Shown: in pieces, positions 8,509 to 16,658 of the stretch
Position numbering within the stretch: position 1 is the stretch's first letter
Layout of the letters: the number at the start of each line of letters is the position of its first letter
Assembly: GCA_965206365.1 (NCBI GenBank)
Contig: CBDBJL010000016.1
Coordinates: 124,001 to 188,000 of the forward strand
Reading direction: 5' to 3'
Length of the DNA: 64,000 nt
Origin: CBDBJL01 sp965206365
GTDB taxonomy: Bacteria > Pseudomonadota > Alphaproteobacteria > JABAAW01 > JAHZMA01
Translations under genes and position numbers: made by a program
The notes under the pieces: model-generated
What the model saw: only the letters and a program-made list of their open reading frames with translations
Database searches by the model: none
Told to the model about the DNA's origin: nothing

Positions 8509-10101
8509 ATGGAAAAAGTAAAACATGTTCTTTTTATTATGTGCTCACAATTACGGTTTGATTACCTTAATATTCATGGTCACCCTCACGCTAACACACC
8601 CAACATTAGTCGCCTTGCCCAACGCGGGGTCACTTTCACCCGTGCCTACAGTCAATCTTTACTCGATGCCCCTTCCCATATCAGCGCCTATACAGGGCGT
8701 TATGTGGGCACTCATGGCAGTGATCGCGAATATGCTCCTATTAAACTGGGTGAGCGCACCATCGCTGATTACCTCCGCCAGCTTCAGATCCCCACAGGCT
8801 TGATTGGGAAAAGCTCAATTCGTGCAGATTTTGAAACTATGCAACTTTTAGGCATAAACCCGAAAACATCTATTGGGGTATTGGCATGTGAAGCAGGCTT
8901 TGAATCTTACGATCGCTTGGATGGTTTGCATCCTGGTAATCCTAATAACCCGCTAAATTTTTACCCACTTAAATATAATTACTTCTTAAAAGAAAATGGT
9001 TACGAGGATAAAAATCCGTGGCAAAAATTTAGTGCCAGTACGAAAAATGGTAAGAATAGTTTTTTTTTAGAAAATACTCATATCCCTTTGGCTGTGCACG
9101 AAATAGAATCAGAGACCAATTATTTAACTAACCGTACAGAACAATTTATCAAAGAAGCGGGTGACCAACCTTGGTGCGCCCATTTATCATTTACAAAACC
9201 GCACTGGCCCTATGCCGCATCTGAACCTTTCAACAAAATGTATACAAAAGAAGATGTTGTCGCGCCAGTCCGTAACAAAGAGGAACTAAATAATCCGCAC
9301 CCTATTTACGAAGCTTTCATGAATAACGTGGCTTCTAAAACTTTTATTGATGATGCAAAACGTACCCGTATTATTCCTACCTATATGGGTTTAATTAAAC
9401 AAATTGACGAAAATTTAGGCGGATTATTCCGTGCTATGGATAAAAACACACTTTTCAAAGATACAATGATTATCTTTACTTCCGATCATGGTGTCTGTTT
9501 GGGAGATCATTGGTTAGGCGAAGGTGAACTTTTTTATGATTCTGCCGTAAGGATCCCCTTAATCATTTATGATCCACGCACCGAAGCGAATAAGACGCGC
9601 GGGAATAAATGCGATGATCTCGTCGAACTCATCGATATTGCCCCAACCCTATTAGAAGCTATGGGCGTAACAAAATTACCCAAGCATATTGAAGGAAAAA
9701 CCTTAACACCGGTTTTACATCAACATGGCGATTACAAACCTCGCGAAGCCGCATTCTCGGAATATAATTTTAGTGCATCTTCCATTATTAAAAAGAAAAA
9801 CATCCAAAATCGCAACGCAAAATTAACAATGGTTGTAACAAAAGAATGGAAATATACCTATTTTTCTGATTACCCACCCATGCTATTTGATTTAATCAAT
9901 GATCCCAATGAACTCAAAGATTTAGGTCGCGAACCAGGTTATGAAAAAGTAACCCGTCAATGTCGCGATTATTTGCTAGAGTGGGCTTTGCACCATACCT
10001 CGGATACGGAACCAGAAATATCTGAAGATACCAACAAGGCCCTAGAAAAATTGGGTGTTTTTAAGGGTTATTGGTCGGAAAATGATGTTGAAAAAGAATG
10101 A
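8509..10101 (+). CDS. Sulfatase/alkaline phosphatase-fold protein with substituted active site
   Basis: The 530 residues follow the sulfatase/phosphonate monoester hydrolase plan: an N-terminal CSQLRFDYL strand, the nucleophile loop QSLLDAPSHISAYTGRY, the metal-site IIFTSDHGVCLGDHW, and a C-terminal DLINDPNELKDLGREP. In active relatives the first strand has a metal-binding Asp (DQ.R) and the loop has C-X-P-S-R, whose Cys becomes formylglycine. Here the positions read Ser13 and Asp53-Ala-Pro-Ser-His57. The SDHG metal pair is kept. The protein is soluble, with no signal peptide. ATG 8509 is chosen over an upstream GTG at 8497 because GGGG sits just before it. It may be a pseudo-enzyme or use a different mechanism. 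Its substrate is unknown. Confidence 0.8.
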   Translation: MEKVKHVLFIMCSQLRFDYLNIHGHPHANTPNISRLAQRGVTFTRAYSQSLLDAPSHISAYTGRYVGTHGSDREYAPIKLGERTIADYLRQLQIPTGLIGKSSIRADFETMQLLGINPKTSIGVLACEAGFESYDRLDGLHPGNPNNPLNFYPLKYNYFLKENGYEDKNPWQKFSASTKNGKNSFFLENTHIPLAVHEIESETNYLTNRTEQFIKEAGDQPWCAHLSFTKPHWPYAASEPFNKMYTKEDVVAPVRNKEELNNPHPIYEAFMNNVASKTFIDDAKRTRIIPTYMGLIKQIDENLGGLFRAMDKNTLFKDTMIIFTSDHGVCLGDHWLGEGELFYDSAVRIPLIIYDPRTEANKTRGNKCDDLVELIDIAPTLLEAMGVTKLPKHIEGKTLTPVLHQHGDYKPREAAFSEYNFSASSIIKKKNIQNRNAKLTMVVTKEWKYTYFSDYPPMLFDLINDPNELKDLGREPGYEKVTRQCRDYLLEWALHHTSDTEPEISEDTNKALEKLGVFKGYWSENDVEKE

Positions 10102-10188
10102 ACAATGTTGAAGAAGAGTGAACTCACAATAATATTCAATATCAGTACCCTTAAAGAATGATATAAATTTGCAGAATTTCCATAATCT

Positions 10189-11745
10189 ATGAAAATACGA
10201 GCAACGCATGGCCTAGCCCATGCTGATTTTTATGCCTTTACCATGGCACAGGCTTTGTTTGCCCAAACAGAACATGAAATTCCAGCTTGCTTTCATGCTT
10301 TTGCTCGCAACACCCCATTTGGCGGAGCCTATATCCTTACCGCAGGACAAAGTGAATTTTTACAATGGATTCTCCATCATTGGCAAGAAAATATTGCAAA
10401 TCTCATTACATTTCTGGCAAAGCAAAAAGGGATAACCAATAATCCTTTATTTCAAAAAGAATTCCTCTCCATGCTAGAAACATCTAGGCTTACCCTAGAT
10501 ATAGATGCCTTGCCTGAGGGCAGTTTGGCATTTGCCAATACCCCTATTATTCGAGTTTTTGGCCCTATTTGGCAATGTTTACTTGTTGAAGCTTACCTAC
10601 TCAACACTCTCAACAGCCAAAGCATTATTGCCACCGAAGCTTCTCGTCTGCGCTATGCCGTAGATTTCAACAACCCAAAAGCCCCTAGCCTTATTATTGA
10701 AAGTGGTATGCGTCGCGCCCAAGATATTAGTGGTCTCTCGCCCACACGCGCCGCTTATATTGGTGGCACCGATGCCACTTCTAATGTTGCCGCAGCCATG
10801 GAATATGATATTCCCGCCAAGGGAACTTTTTCGCATGCTTTTGTTCAACATCATTGGTGCAATGCTCCGGGCAATGGTGAAGATGATGCTTTTCGAAATT
10901 ATCTCAGCTGCTTCCCTCAAGATAGTTATCTTCTTGTAGATACCTATAACGCGCTGAAAGGTGTTGAACGAGCTTGCAAAATTTGCCAAAAGGGAAATTT
11001 TACCCTCCCTGGAATTCGCCTTGATTCTGGTGATTTGGCTTATTTAAGTAAAAAATCACGCAAGATTTTGGATGCTTACGGCTTTTATAACACGAAAATT
11101 GTTGCCAGCAACAATTTAAACCCACATGTTATTTATTCTTTGCGCCAAGAACAACAAGCACAAATTGATGTCTGGCTCATTGGAACCCACCTAACAGTGG
11201 CTAGCGAGCAGCCTAGCTTGGGTTGTGTTTATAAATTAGGGCAAACCTATGCAAAAACCGCACAAAATCTTTATAATTCTGGGCGTAAAGTGTTAAAAAT
11301 TTCAGATGATCTCAAAAAAACAACTCTGCCAGGAGCCTTAAATTTGGTACGTTTTATCAATGAAACCGATGGTATATTTCTCAGTGATAATTTGATTAAT
11401 GCCCAACAAACTGATTTTTTTATCGATAAAAATCAGCAATATCTCCAAAATGAAATGCATTGCACGCGTATCAATGCATCACACCAGCAAAAGAAATTTG
11501 CCAAAGGACATCCTCTTTTGTTGCCTATCGAATCTTTTATTCAAAAAGGGGCGCAGATTCGCTCAATAGAAACTGCACAGCAAGCCCGTAACCATGCAAT
11601 AATATCCCTAAAACGATTAGATGATTCGCATAAAAGGCTTACCTACCCACACCTATACATTACCGCTATCGAGGCAAGCCTACGCCAACAACAACAGGAT
11701 TTGCTTGCCAATATAACATTGGCAAATGCCGATGATTTTAAATAA
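10189..11745 (+). CDS. pncB: Nicotinate phosphoribosyltransferase family protein
   Basis: Forms nicotinate mononucleotide from nicotinate and PRPP in NAD salvage. In this 518-residue protein the segments ESGMRRAQDISGLSPTRAAY, IGGTDATSNVAAA, PAKGTFSHAFVQHHW and GIRLDSGDLAYLSKKSRKIL are characteristic of the family; the last contributes to phosphoribosyl binding. Length fits the long (about 450-520 residue) bacterial group. The N-terminal HADFYAF.MAQALF segment also fits. The downstream gap (11746-11831) contains CTAACC...GGTTAG, a possible short hairpin, and leads into the LpoB-like gene. A nicotinamide-specific relative cannot be excluded. Confidence 0.9.
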   Translation: MKIRATHGLAHADFYAFTMAQALFAQTEHEIPACFHAFARNTPFGGAYILTAGQSEFLQWILHHWQENIANLITFLAKQKGITNNPLFQKEFLSMLETSRLTLDIDALPEGSLAFANTPIIRVFGPIWQCLLVEAYLLNTLNSQSIIATEASRLRYAVDFNNPKAPSLIIESGMRRAQDISGLSPTRAAYIGGTDATSNVAAAMEYDIPAKGTFSHAFVQHHWCNAPGNGEDDAFRNYLSCFPQDSYLLVDTYNALKGVERACKICQKGNFTLPGIRLDSGDLAYLSKKSRKILDAYGFYNTKIVASNNLNPHVIYSLRQEQQAQIDVWLIGTHLTVASEQPSLGCVYKLGQTYAKTAQNLYNSGRKVLKISDDLKKTTLPGALNLVRFINETDGIFLSDNLINAQQTDFFIDKNQQYLQNEMHCTRINASHQQKKFAKGHPLLLPIESFIQKGAQIRSIETAQQARNHAIISLKRLDDSHKRLTYPHLYITAIEASLRQQQQDLLANITLANADDFK

Positions 11746-11831
11746 TTTGCATCTTCAGATGAAACTTGCTAACCTGTGCCGATAAAGGGTTAGTAATCCT
11801 AAAATATTAATAATTGAAGGTTTGAAATCAA

Positions 11832-12428
11832 ATGACGAGTTCGCTATTTTTTAGCAAAAATATCCTTGCTAGCATCTTTGTAATTTTTCTATTGATTGCT
11901 TGTGGTGGTGGAACTTCCTATAATCAAGGCGGTGAAGAAGAGATTAGTACTGGATTTGGCATTCGCGATTTTCGTGCCATCACTGAGATGATGGTGGAAA
12001 AAATGAGCACCGATCGGGGCTTAAGAGAAGATATCGGCGATAACCGCCCAACTTTACTAATTACCCCAATGATTAACAACACAGATGAACATATTGATAC
12101 CCAATCAATCACCCAAACTTTACAAGTGAAAATCTCTAAGGCTCGCCTTTTCACATTTGTAACACGTGAAGCTCTGGAAGCCTTAAAAGATGAAAACGCC
12201 CTAGAACAAGCCGGAATTGCAGATTCTGTAACTGTGGCACGTTTAGGAAAAGTTGTCGGTGCCCGTTATATTTTGCGAGGCAGTATTACCTCACTGCGAA
12301 ATAAAATTGGTAAAAAAACGCAAACTTTCTATAAAGTCACAATTATTATGACTGACATTGAAACCGGTATTGATGTTTGGCTAGATGAAGTTGAAATTAG
12401 TAAAACCACAAAAAAATCTTTATTCTAG
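11832..12428 (+). CDS. lpoB: LpoB-like outer-membrane lipoprotein
   Basis: A 198-residue lipoprotein with signal peptide and lipobox LLIACGGG. The mature part has the CsgG/LpoB-type fold signature: RPTLLITPMINNTDEHIDT, a RLFTFVTRE segment, ARLGKVVGARYILRGSI and KVTIIMTDIETG. LpoB activates penicillin-binding protein PBP1b in Enterobacteria; in other phyla the family is annotated as penicillin-binding protein activator. It forms a cluster with the next gene and with the convergent TPR-like lipoprotein at 13.6-15.1 kb, an arrangement seen for CsgG/LpoB-type lipoprotein loci. The 3' end overlaps the next gene by 44 bases. Confidence 0.75.
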   Translation: MTSSLFFSKNILASIFVIFLLIACGGGTSYNQGGEEEISTGFGIRDFRAITEMMVEKMSTDRGLREDIGDNRPTLLITPMINNTDEHIDTQSITQTLQVKISKARLFTFVTREALEALKDENALEQAGIADSVTVARLGKVVGARYILRGSITSLRNKIGKKTQTFYKVTIIMTDIETGIDVWLDEVEISKTTKKSLF

Positions 12429-13548
12429 ATGTTTTATCCTTGTAGTGCTCTTTATTGCTACGCTTCATACTGGCTTTGCCGAACCTTTAATCGGCGAAGG
12501 TACTGGTAAGAGTAAAGACGTTGCCTATGAGAATGCTCTTGCAGTGCTAGCGCAACAAATTCTTGTTCAAGTTTCTGCAAGTAGTAGTTCCCATATTATA
12601 GATAATAATGGTGATGTTGATAAAAATAACGAGAGTTTGGTTGCTCTGCAAAGCAATATTCGCTTTCAAGGCGTTCAATTTAAAAAACCAAAACGAAAAC
12701 GAAAAATTTGGACCGTTCGGGCGATTCTTACCGATGATGCTTTGCGACAAACCATTTCTTTTTTAGATGAGCGACTACCCGATACGATTGAAGGCTTAAC
12801 GCGATTACAAATATCGGATGCTTTCAACGAGGTTCAACAATTACAAGCTTTATTGCATTTTTCTACACAAAAAAGATTAAATATTCCCGAAAAAGACCGC
12901 ATTGGTCAACAAGCGAAAAAAATTCGTGCTGCCCTGCAACTTAGAATTGGAAATTATGGTTGGGTCCGCTTTATTCCACCGCCCAATATTCCTTTTAATG
13001 AAAATTTTATTATCGAAATTGATGATACGCCAGTGGCAATAGCGGGAAAAATATTTCTGCCTGTAGGAACATTTCGTTATCGAATTAGCCGTGAAAATTA
13101 TGCCAATGAACAAGGAATTTTGCGGATATCGCGCGGGCGCGAAGAAAGAATTTCACTGTTTTTGGTTCACCTGCCCAAACAACCCGTTGCCATAGCCCTG
13201 GATATTAAGGCTGAAACACCACAAGAAATTAATATTATTACTGCCACGCTTACAGAAATTCTCCAAAATTATACAGTTACAATTGATCCTAACAGCCGCC
13301 TTGTTTTACACGCTCGTGCTGATAGTGAGGTGAATAATTCAGTGAAAAATTTTGAACATTTATTCGCCACTCTCCAATTAAATTTTACGCGCTCAGGGAA
13401 AAATATTCGCTCGCATAGCGAAAGTCTCCGCTTATTTAACAAGAAAAAAGGTGATATTGGCTCACATTCATGGCGCAAATTAAGCGAAAAAACTTTACGT
13501 ACGCTTATTTCTGGCAATGGACTCTTGCATATTAGCGGAGAATTGTAA
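12385..13548 (+). CDS. Secreted LPP20/PEGA-like protein of the LpoB cluster
   Basis: A 387-residue exported protein. A signal peptide spans about residues 1-32 (cleavage near TGFA/EPL). The next region, EGTGKSKDVAYENALAVLAQQI, resembles the LPP20 lipoprotein fold. The segment VAIAGKIFLPVGTFRYRISRENYANE with the following strands resembles a PEGA-type beta domain, used to hold extracytoplasmic assemblies. The start at 12385 lies inside the upstream gene but gives a complete signal peptide; a GTG start farther in would destroy it. The overlap suggests coupled translation with lpoB. The precise role is unknown. Confidence 0.6.
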   Translation: MKLKLVKPQKNLYSRCFILVVLFIATLHTGFAEPLIGEGTGKSKDVAYENALAVLAQQILVQVSASSSSHIIDNNGDVDKNNESLVALQSNIRFQGVQFKKPKRKRKIWTVRAILTDDALRQTISFLDERLPDTIEGLTRLQISDAFNEVQQLQALLHFSTQKRLNIPEKDRIGQQAKKIRAALQLRIGNYGWVRFIPPPNIPFNENFIIEIDDTPVAIAGKIFLPVGTFRYRISRENYANEQGILRISRGREERISLFLVHLPKQPVAIALDIKAETPQEINIITATLTEILQNYTVTIDPNSRLVLHARADSEVNNSVKNFEHLFATLQLNFTRSGKNIRSHSESLRLFNKKKGDIGSHSWRKLSEKTLRTLISGNGLLHISGEL

Positions 13549-13625
13549 CCGTTTCCCTTTTTTATACTTGTATGTTTTGCTATTTATATCTTGTTATTGA
13601 TTACACAAACAACAATTTTACCGCA

Positions 13626-15101
13626 TTAATTTTCTAATTTTGGATAAAGCTGGCTGCCAATCGCAAATGTACCGGTATCAATCAGCCGAGCAATTGTTAA
13701 ACCTCCAGAACGCACAGTAACCTTTAATTCGGCTTCTCTGCCTCCCCCCAAATCTACCTTCAAAACATGATTGCCTTTCGGTAAAACCATCTCCAAATTA
13801 TCCACCTGCTGTGGTAGGCTAACCCATGAACGCGTATCTGCCTGTTCTGATATTGTTGTAACCACAGCCGTTGCTAAAAATCCAGCCAGCCCGGCAACAG
13901 CTACCAAAGCATCATCCGAACTTGCACTTTGCGTGGCAACATTCAATGCCAGCTGATTGGCAGCCTGTTTCACTGCCAACCGCGCAATCTGTCGTGCCAA
14001 AATTCCAGCCATAGCTTCTTTTAATTGATAAGCTGCCATCGGCAAGGTTGAAAATAAATATTGGCTTTTACCAGTAACAGTAGCTGTTCCTAAATCTTCT
14101 GGTAATGCCTCAACCCCGATTGCTGGTAAAATATTAAATTCTTGCTCGTAAGTTGGCACCGCAGTGCGAGCAGAGAAAATATTAAATGAACCATCAGCGC
14201 GCAAATAATCCCCCTGCACATCAAAAATAAATTCTGCTCTTGGAGCCACAAACCCACGCTCGATAAGCACCGCCACCCGACCACTTCCTTCAGGAATATC
14301 AACAACGCCCACTCCAGTTTTTTGCTGATAACCCGCTTGATTGCTACGATCATATTGCCCCGCCAATGTAACAAGATTGGCACCAATATAGCGATTTGTG
14401 GGTTGTAATTGCCAAGCCTTACGGTAATCAATAAAAGCTGAATTATGCTCTTGGGTTGCTTCACGCATAAGAGCCGAAAAATAATACATATAGCTACTTA
14501 AAAAACCATTTCTGGTATCACCAGCTAAAGATGTCAATAAGGCTAGCTGATCCTTATCCACACGATTAATATATTTCTCACGGGCATCAGCTTCAGCTTG
14601 ATCCACTATTTTCTCGCGAGCTTCCGCGGCAAAACGCTGATCATTAGCCCCAGCACGAATTTCGATCAATGCCTTATCCACTTGCCCTAAAACCAAATAA
14701 TTCATGGCTTGTAGCTGCCTGGCAAAAATCCGCTCATAATCTGAACCACCATAAGGAATCACCTTATCATTCGTAAATAATGCCGCACCTTTGGAAACAT
14801 CTTCTACAGTAAAAGTGGCCTCATATTCGCGGGCACGATAAATATCTAGCAAGATGGCTAATAATTTTTGACTTTCCTGATATTCCCCTGCCAACTGATG
14901 CAAACGAGCTTTTTCTTGCAAATCCAAGATTGCATTCAGTTTTGTATCAGTTGAGATTTTTCTTGCATACAAACCGGCGGCTTCAGGCGTTTCTAATCCC
15001 AAAAGTTCCTCTCTAACATCACCATGCTGAGGGGAAAACCCCCCACAACCACCAAGGGGTAATAGCAAAACAACAATAATTTTTTTTTTTATTCGAAGCA
15101 T
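13626..15101 (-). CDS. TPR-like lipoprotein (COG3014-type), LpoB cluster
   Basis: A 491-residue lipoprotein with lipobox LLPLGGCGG. The first 250 residues are helical and tetratricopeptide-like (RLHQLAGEYQESQKLLAILLDIYRAREYE; NYLVLGQVDKALIEIRAGAN). The C-terminal half is beta-rich with an Ala-rich helix around KEAMAGILARQIARLAVKQA. The domain order matches the COG3014 family, which typically neighbours LpoB- and LPP20-type genes, and here it converges on them. ATG 15101 is chosen over a GTG at 15116 because it gives a standard lipoprotein signal and keeps GGTGAG upstream. It is probably an outer-membrane assembly or envelope factor; no biochemical activity is established. Confidence 0.65.
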   Translation of the reverse strand: MLRIKKKIIVVLLLPLGGCGGFSPQHGDVREELLGLETPEAAGLYARKISTDTKLNAILDLQEKARLHQLAGEYQESQKLLAILLDIYRAREYEATFTVEDVSKGAALFTNDKVIPYGGSDYERIFARQLQAMNYLVLGQVDKALIEIRAGANDQRFAAEAREKIVDQAEADAREKYINRVDKDQLALLTSLAGDTRNGFLSSYMYYFSALMREATQEHNSAFIDYRKAWQLQPTNRYIGANLVTLAGQYDRSNQAGYQQKTGVGVVDIPEGSGRVAVLIERGFVAPRAEFIFDVQGDYLRADGSFNIFSARTAVPTYEQEFNILPAIGVEALPEDLGTATVTGKSQYLFSTLPMAAYQLKEAMAGILARQIARLAVKQAANQLALNVATQSASSDDALVAVAGLAGFLATAVVTTISEQADTRSWVSLPQQVDNLEMVLPKGNHVLKVDLGGGREAELKVTVRSGGLTIARLIDTGTFAIGSQLYPKLEN

Positions 15102-15258
15102 CACGTTAATTCTCACCGCATTATTTTTTTTTTAATGCGCTACCTCACAATTTAAAATCACAAGGAAGAATACAACATCTTAAAGCAAAACGCAAACCTT
15201 TAACATGAAGCAGGGAGCTGTGCCCTTAATTTCGATAAATAATAATAGATACGAAACA

Positions 15259-16140
15259 CTACAATATTTTTTGCGCAAGCTCACTGGTAAAGCCTTGCTT
15301 GGCATCTTTGCTTGTAACAGCCGATGTTTGCTCAAGCTCAGTAATTTCTACTCGCGTTGAATCTTTCGCATCTAAGCGATTTTTCAATTGCGCAATCTCA
15401 TGATCAAAAACATATTGGTTAGCATTTTGACTAACCACATTGATCGCACGTTTCTCTAACAAAAAATTCAATTTTTCTTGAATTTCAGCACCACTAAGAT
15501 CCACTTGAACATTATTATCTTTCGTATCTAATACCCGACGATGAATTGCTTGTTGCTCACCATCAATCAAATTGGCAGTTTGAATTTGCGAACGCAAATG
15601 CAACAATAACAAATCACTTTCAAGCCCCTTAATTTGGGCTTGCAACCCCTTAAACTGCTGACCCTCAGTTTGCTTACGATCCACCAAACCTTGCAACGAA
15701 CGTTTTAGGAATTTTAAGGCCCTGCTAGTTTTATAAAATAATTTCGATACCTCATCATCCACAGCATCTTGCAAAACAAGATTTACTTGCTTGGCATCAA
15801 CATTTGTCAATTTTTTTGCGGATGAACTCCGTAATAAATTTTGCAGTGTAACCTGAATCACATCGGCATTATTGCGAGCAAAAAAATCCGTATTTGTTGC
15901 TTGTTGCTTGTTATTCGTAAACTGCAATACACCAATATCATCCTGATCAGCCGTACGATTATACGCCAATTCAGTATCATTATTTTCCTGAGTAAGATAA
16001 GCAATATTCGCTTGTTGAATAATTTGCGTATCCGATGTTACATTATCGGCACTATTAACATTCGCAGAAGCCTGCCGTTGCCGATCCGGCGAGATCGGAT
16101 TTGCCGATATCGCCCCTATAACCGAAACAATCTGTGTCAT
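15259..16140 (-). CDS. Hypothetical coiled-coil protein
   Basis: A 293-residue protein I do not recognise. The N-terminal 110 residues are polar, low-complexity and Asn/Gln/Thr-rich (NVNSADNVTSDTQIIQQAN), as in disordered secreted or flagellar proteins. Residues about 120-215 and 225-270 are predicted helical and coiled (RALKFLKRSLQGLVDRKQ; DHEIAQLKNRLDAK). There is no signal peptide, transmembrane segment or cysteine. It stands alone between a lipoprotein gene and tRNA-Ile. The composition resembles FliX or hook-associated accessory proteins, but that is only an impression. Confidence 0.55.
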   Translation of the reverse strand: MTQIVSVIGAISANPISPDRQRQASANVNSADNVTSDTQIIQQANIAYLTQENNDTELAYNRTADQDDIGVLQFTNNKQQATNTDFFARNNADVIQVTLQNLLRSSSAKKLTNVDAKQVNLVLQDAVDDEVSKLFYKTSRALKFLKRSLQGLVDRKQTEGQQFKGLQAQIKGLESDLLLLHLRSQIQTANLIDGEQQAIHRRVLDTKDNNVQVDLSGAEIQEKLNFLLEKRAINVVSQNANQYVFDHEIAQLKNRLDAKDSTRVEITELEQTSAVTSKDAKQGFTSELAQKIL

Positions 16141-16362
16141 AATTTTGTCCCTCTTCTTTTCAATGTTATTCGTTACCTCTTATTATAGCAAATTTTGTGC
16201 CATATTTCTCTAAAAAAAAGTTATATGCCTTTAATAAAAAAACGAAAGCAGAGGTTGCAAAAAAAGTCATTTTACGGTAAAATATTCCTTAGCTAGGCGA
16301 GTTTGTGAAATTAAGAAATGTAGTTTCCATACCCTCTTTGGTTTACAAAAAATGGATGTTTA

Positions 16363-16439
<77 letters not shown>

Positions 16440-16576
16440 TTACTGGTGTGATTTCCGTTGCCTAACCTTGCAAAATGTTGGGGCAAAATGTTGAAAAGTT
16501 TATTTTGGTTTGTAATTAAACGGTAAAAAGTTTGATTATTCTATTTTTAGGTTGCTAATTTTGTATGTTTTATATG

Positions 16577-16606
16577 TTGACATTAGTCGCTTGTAGGTCT
16601 TATCAT
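16577..16606 (+). promoter_or_regulatory. Sigma70-like promoter of the first chemoreceptor gene
   Basis: TTGACA at 16577-16582 is followed after an 18-base spacer by TATCAT at 16601-16606, about 50 bases before the receptor ATG. The -35 box is perfect and the -10 box is moderate. The region is AT-rich, so a chance match is possible. Confidence 0.5.
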
Positions 16607-16658
16607 CCAGGACCAGGACTGTGGTTCGACCAAAAAAACAATAAAACTAGGAGCATAG

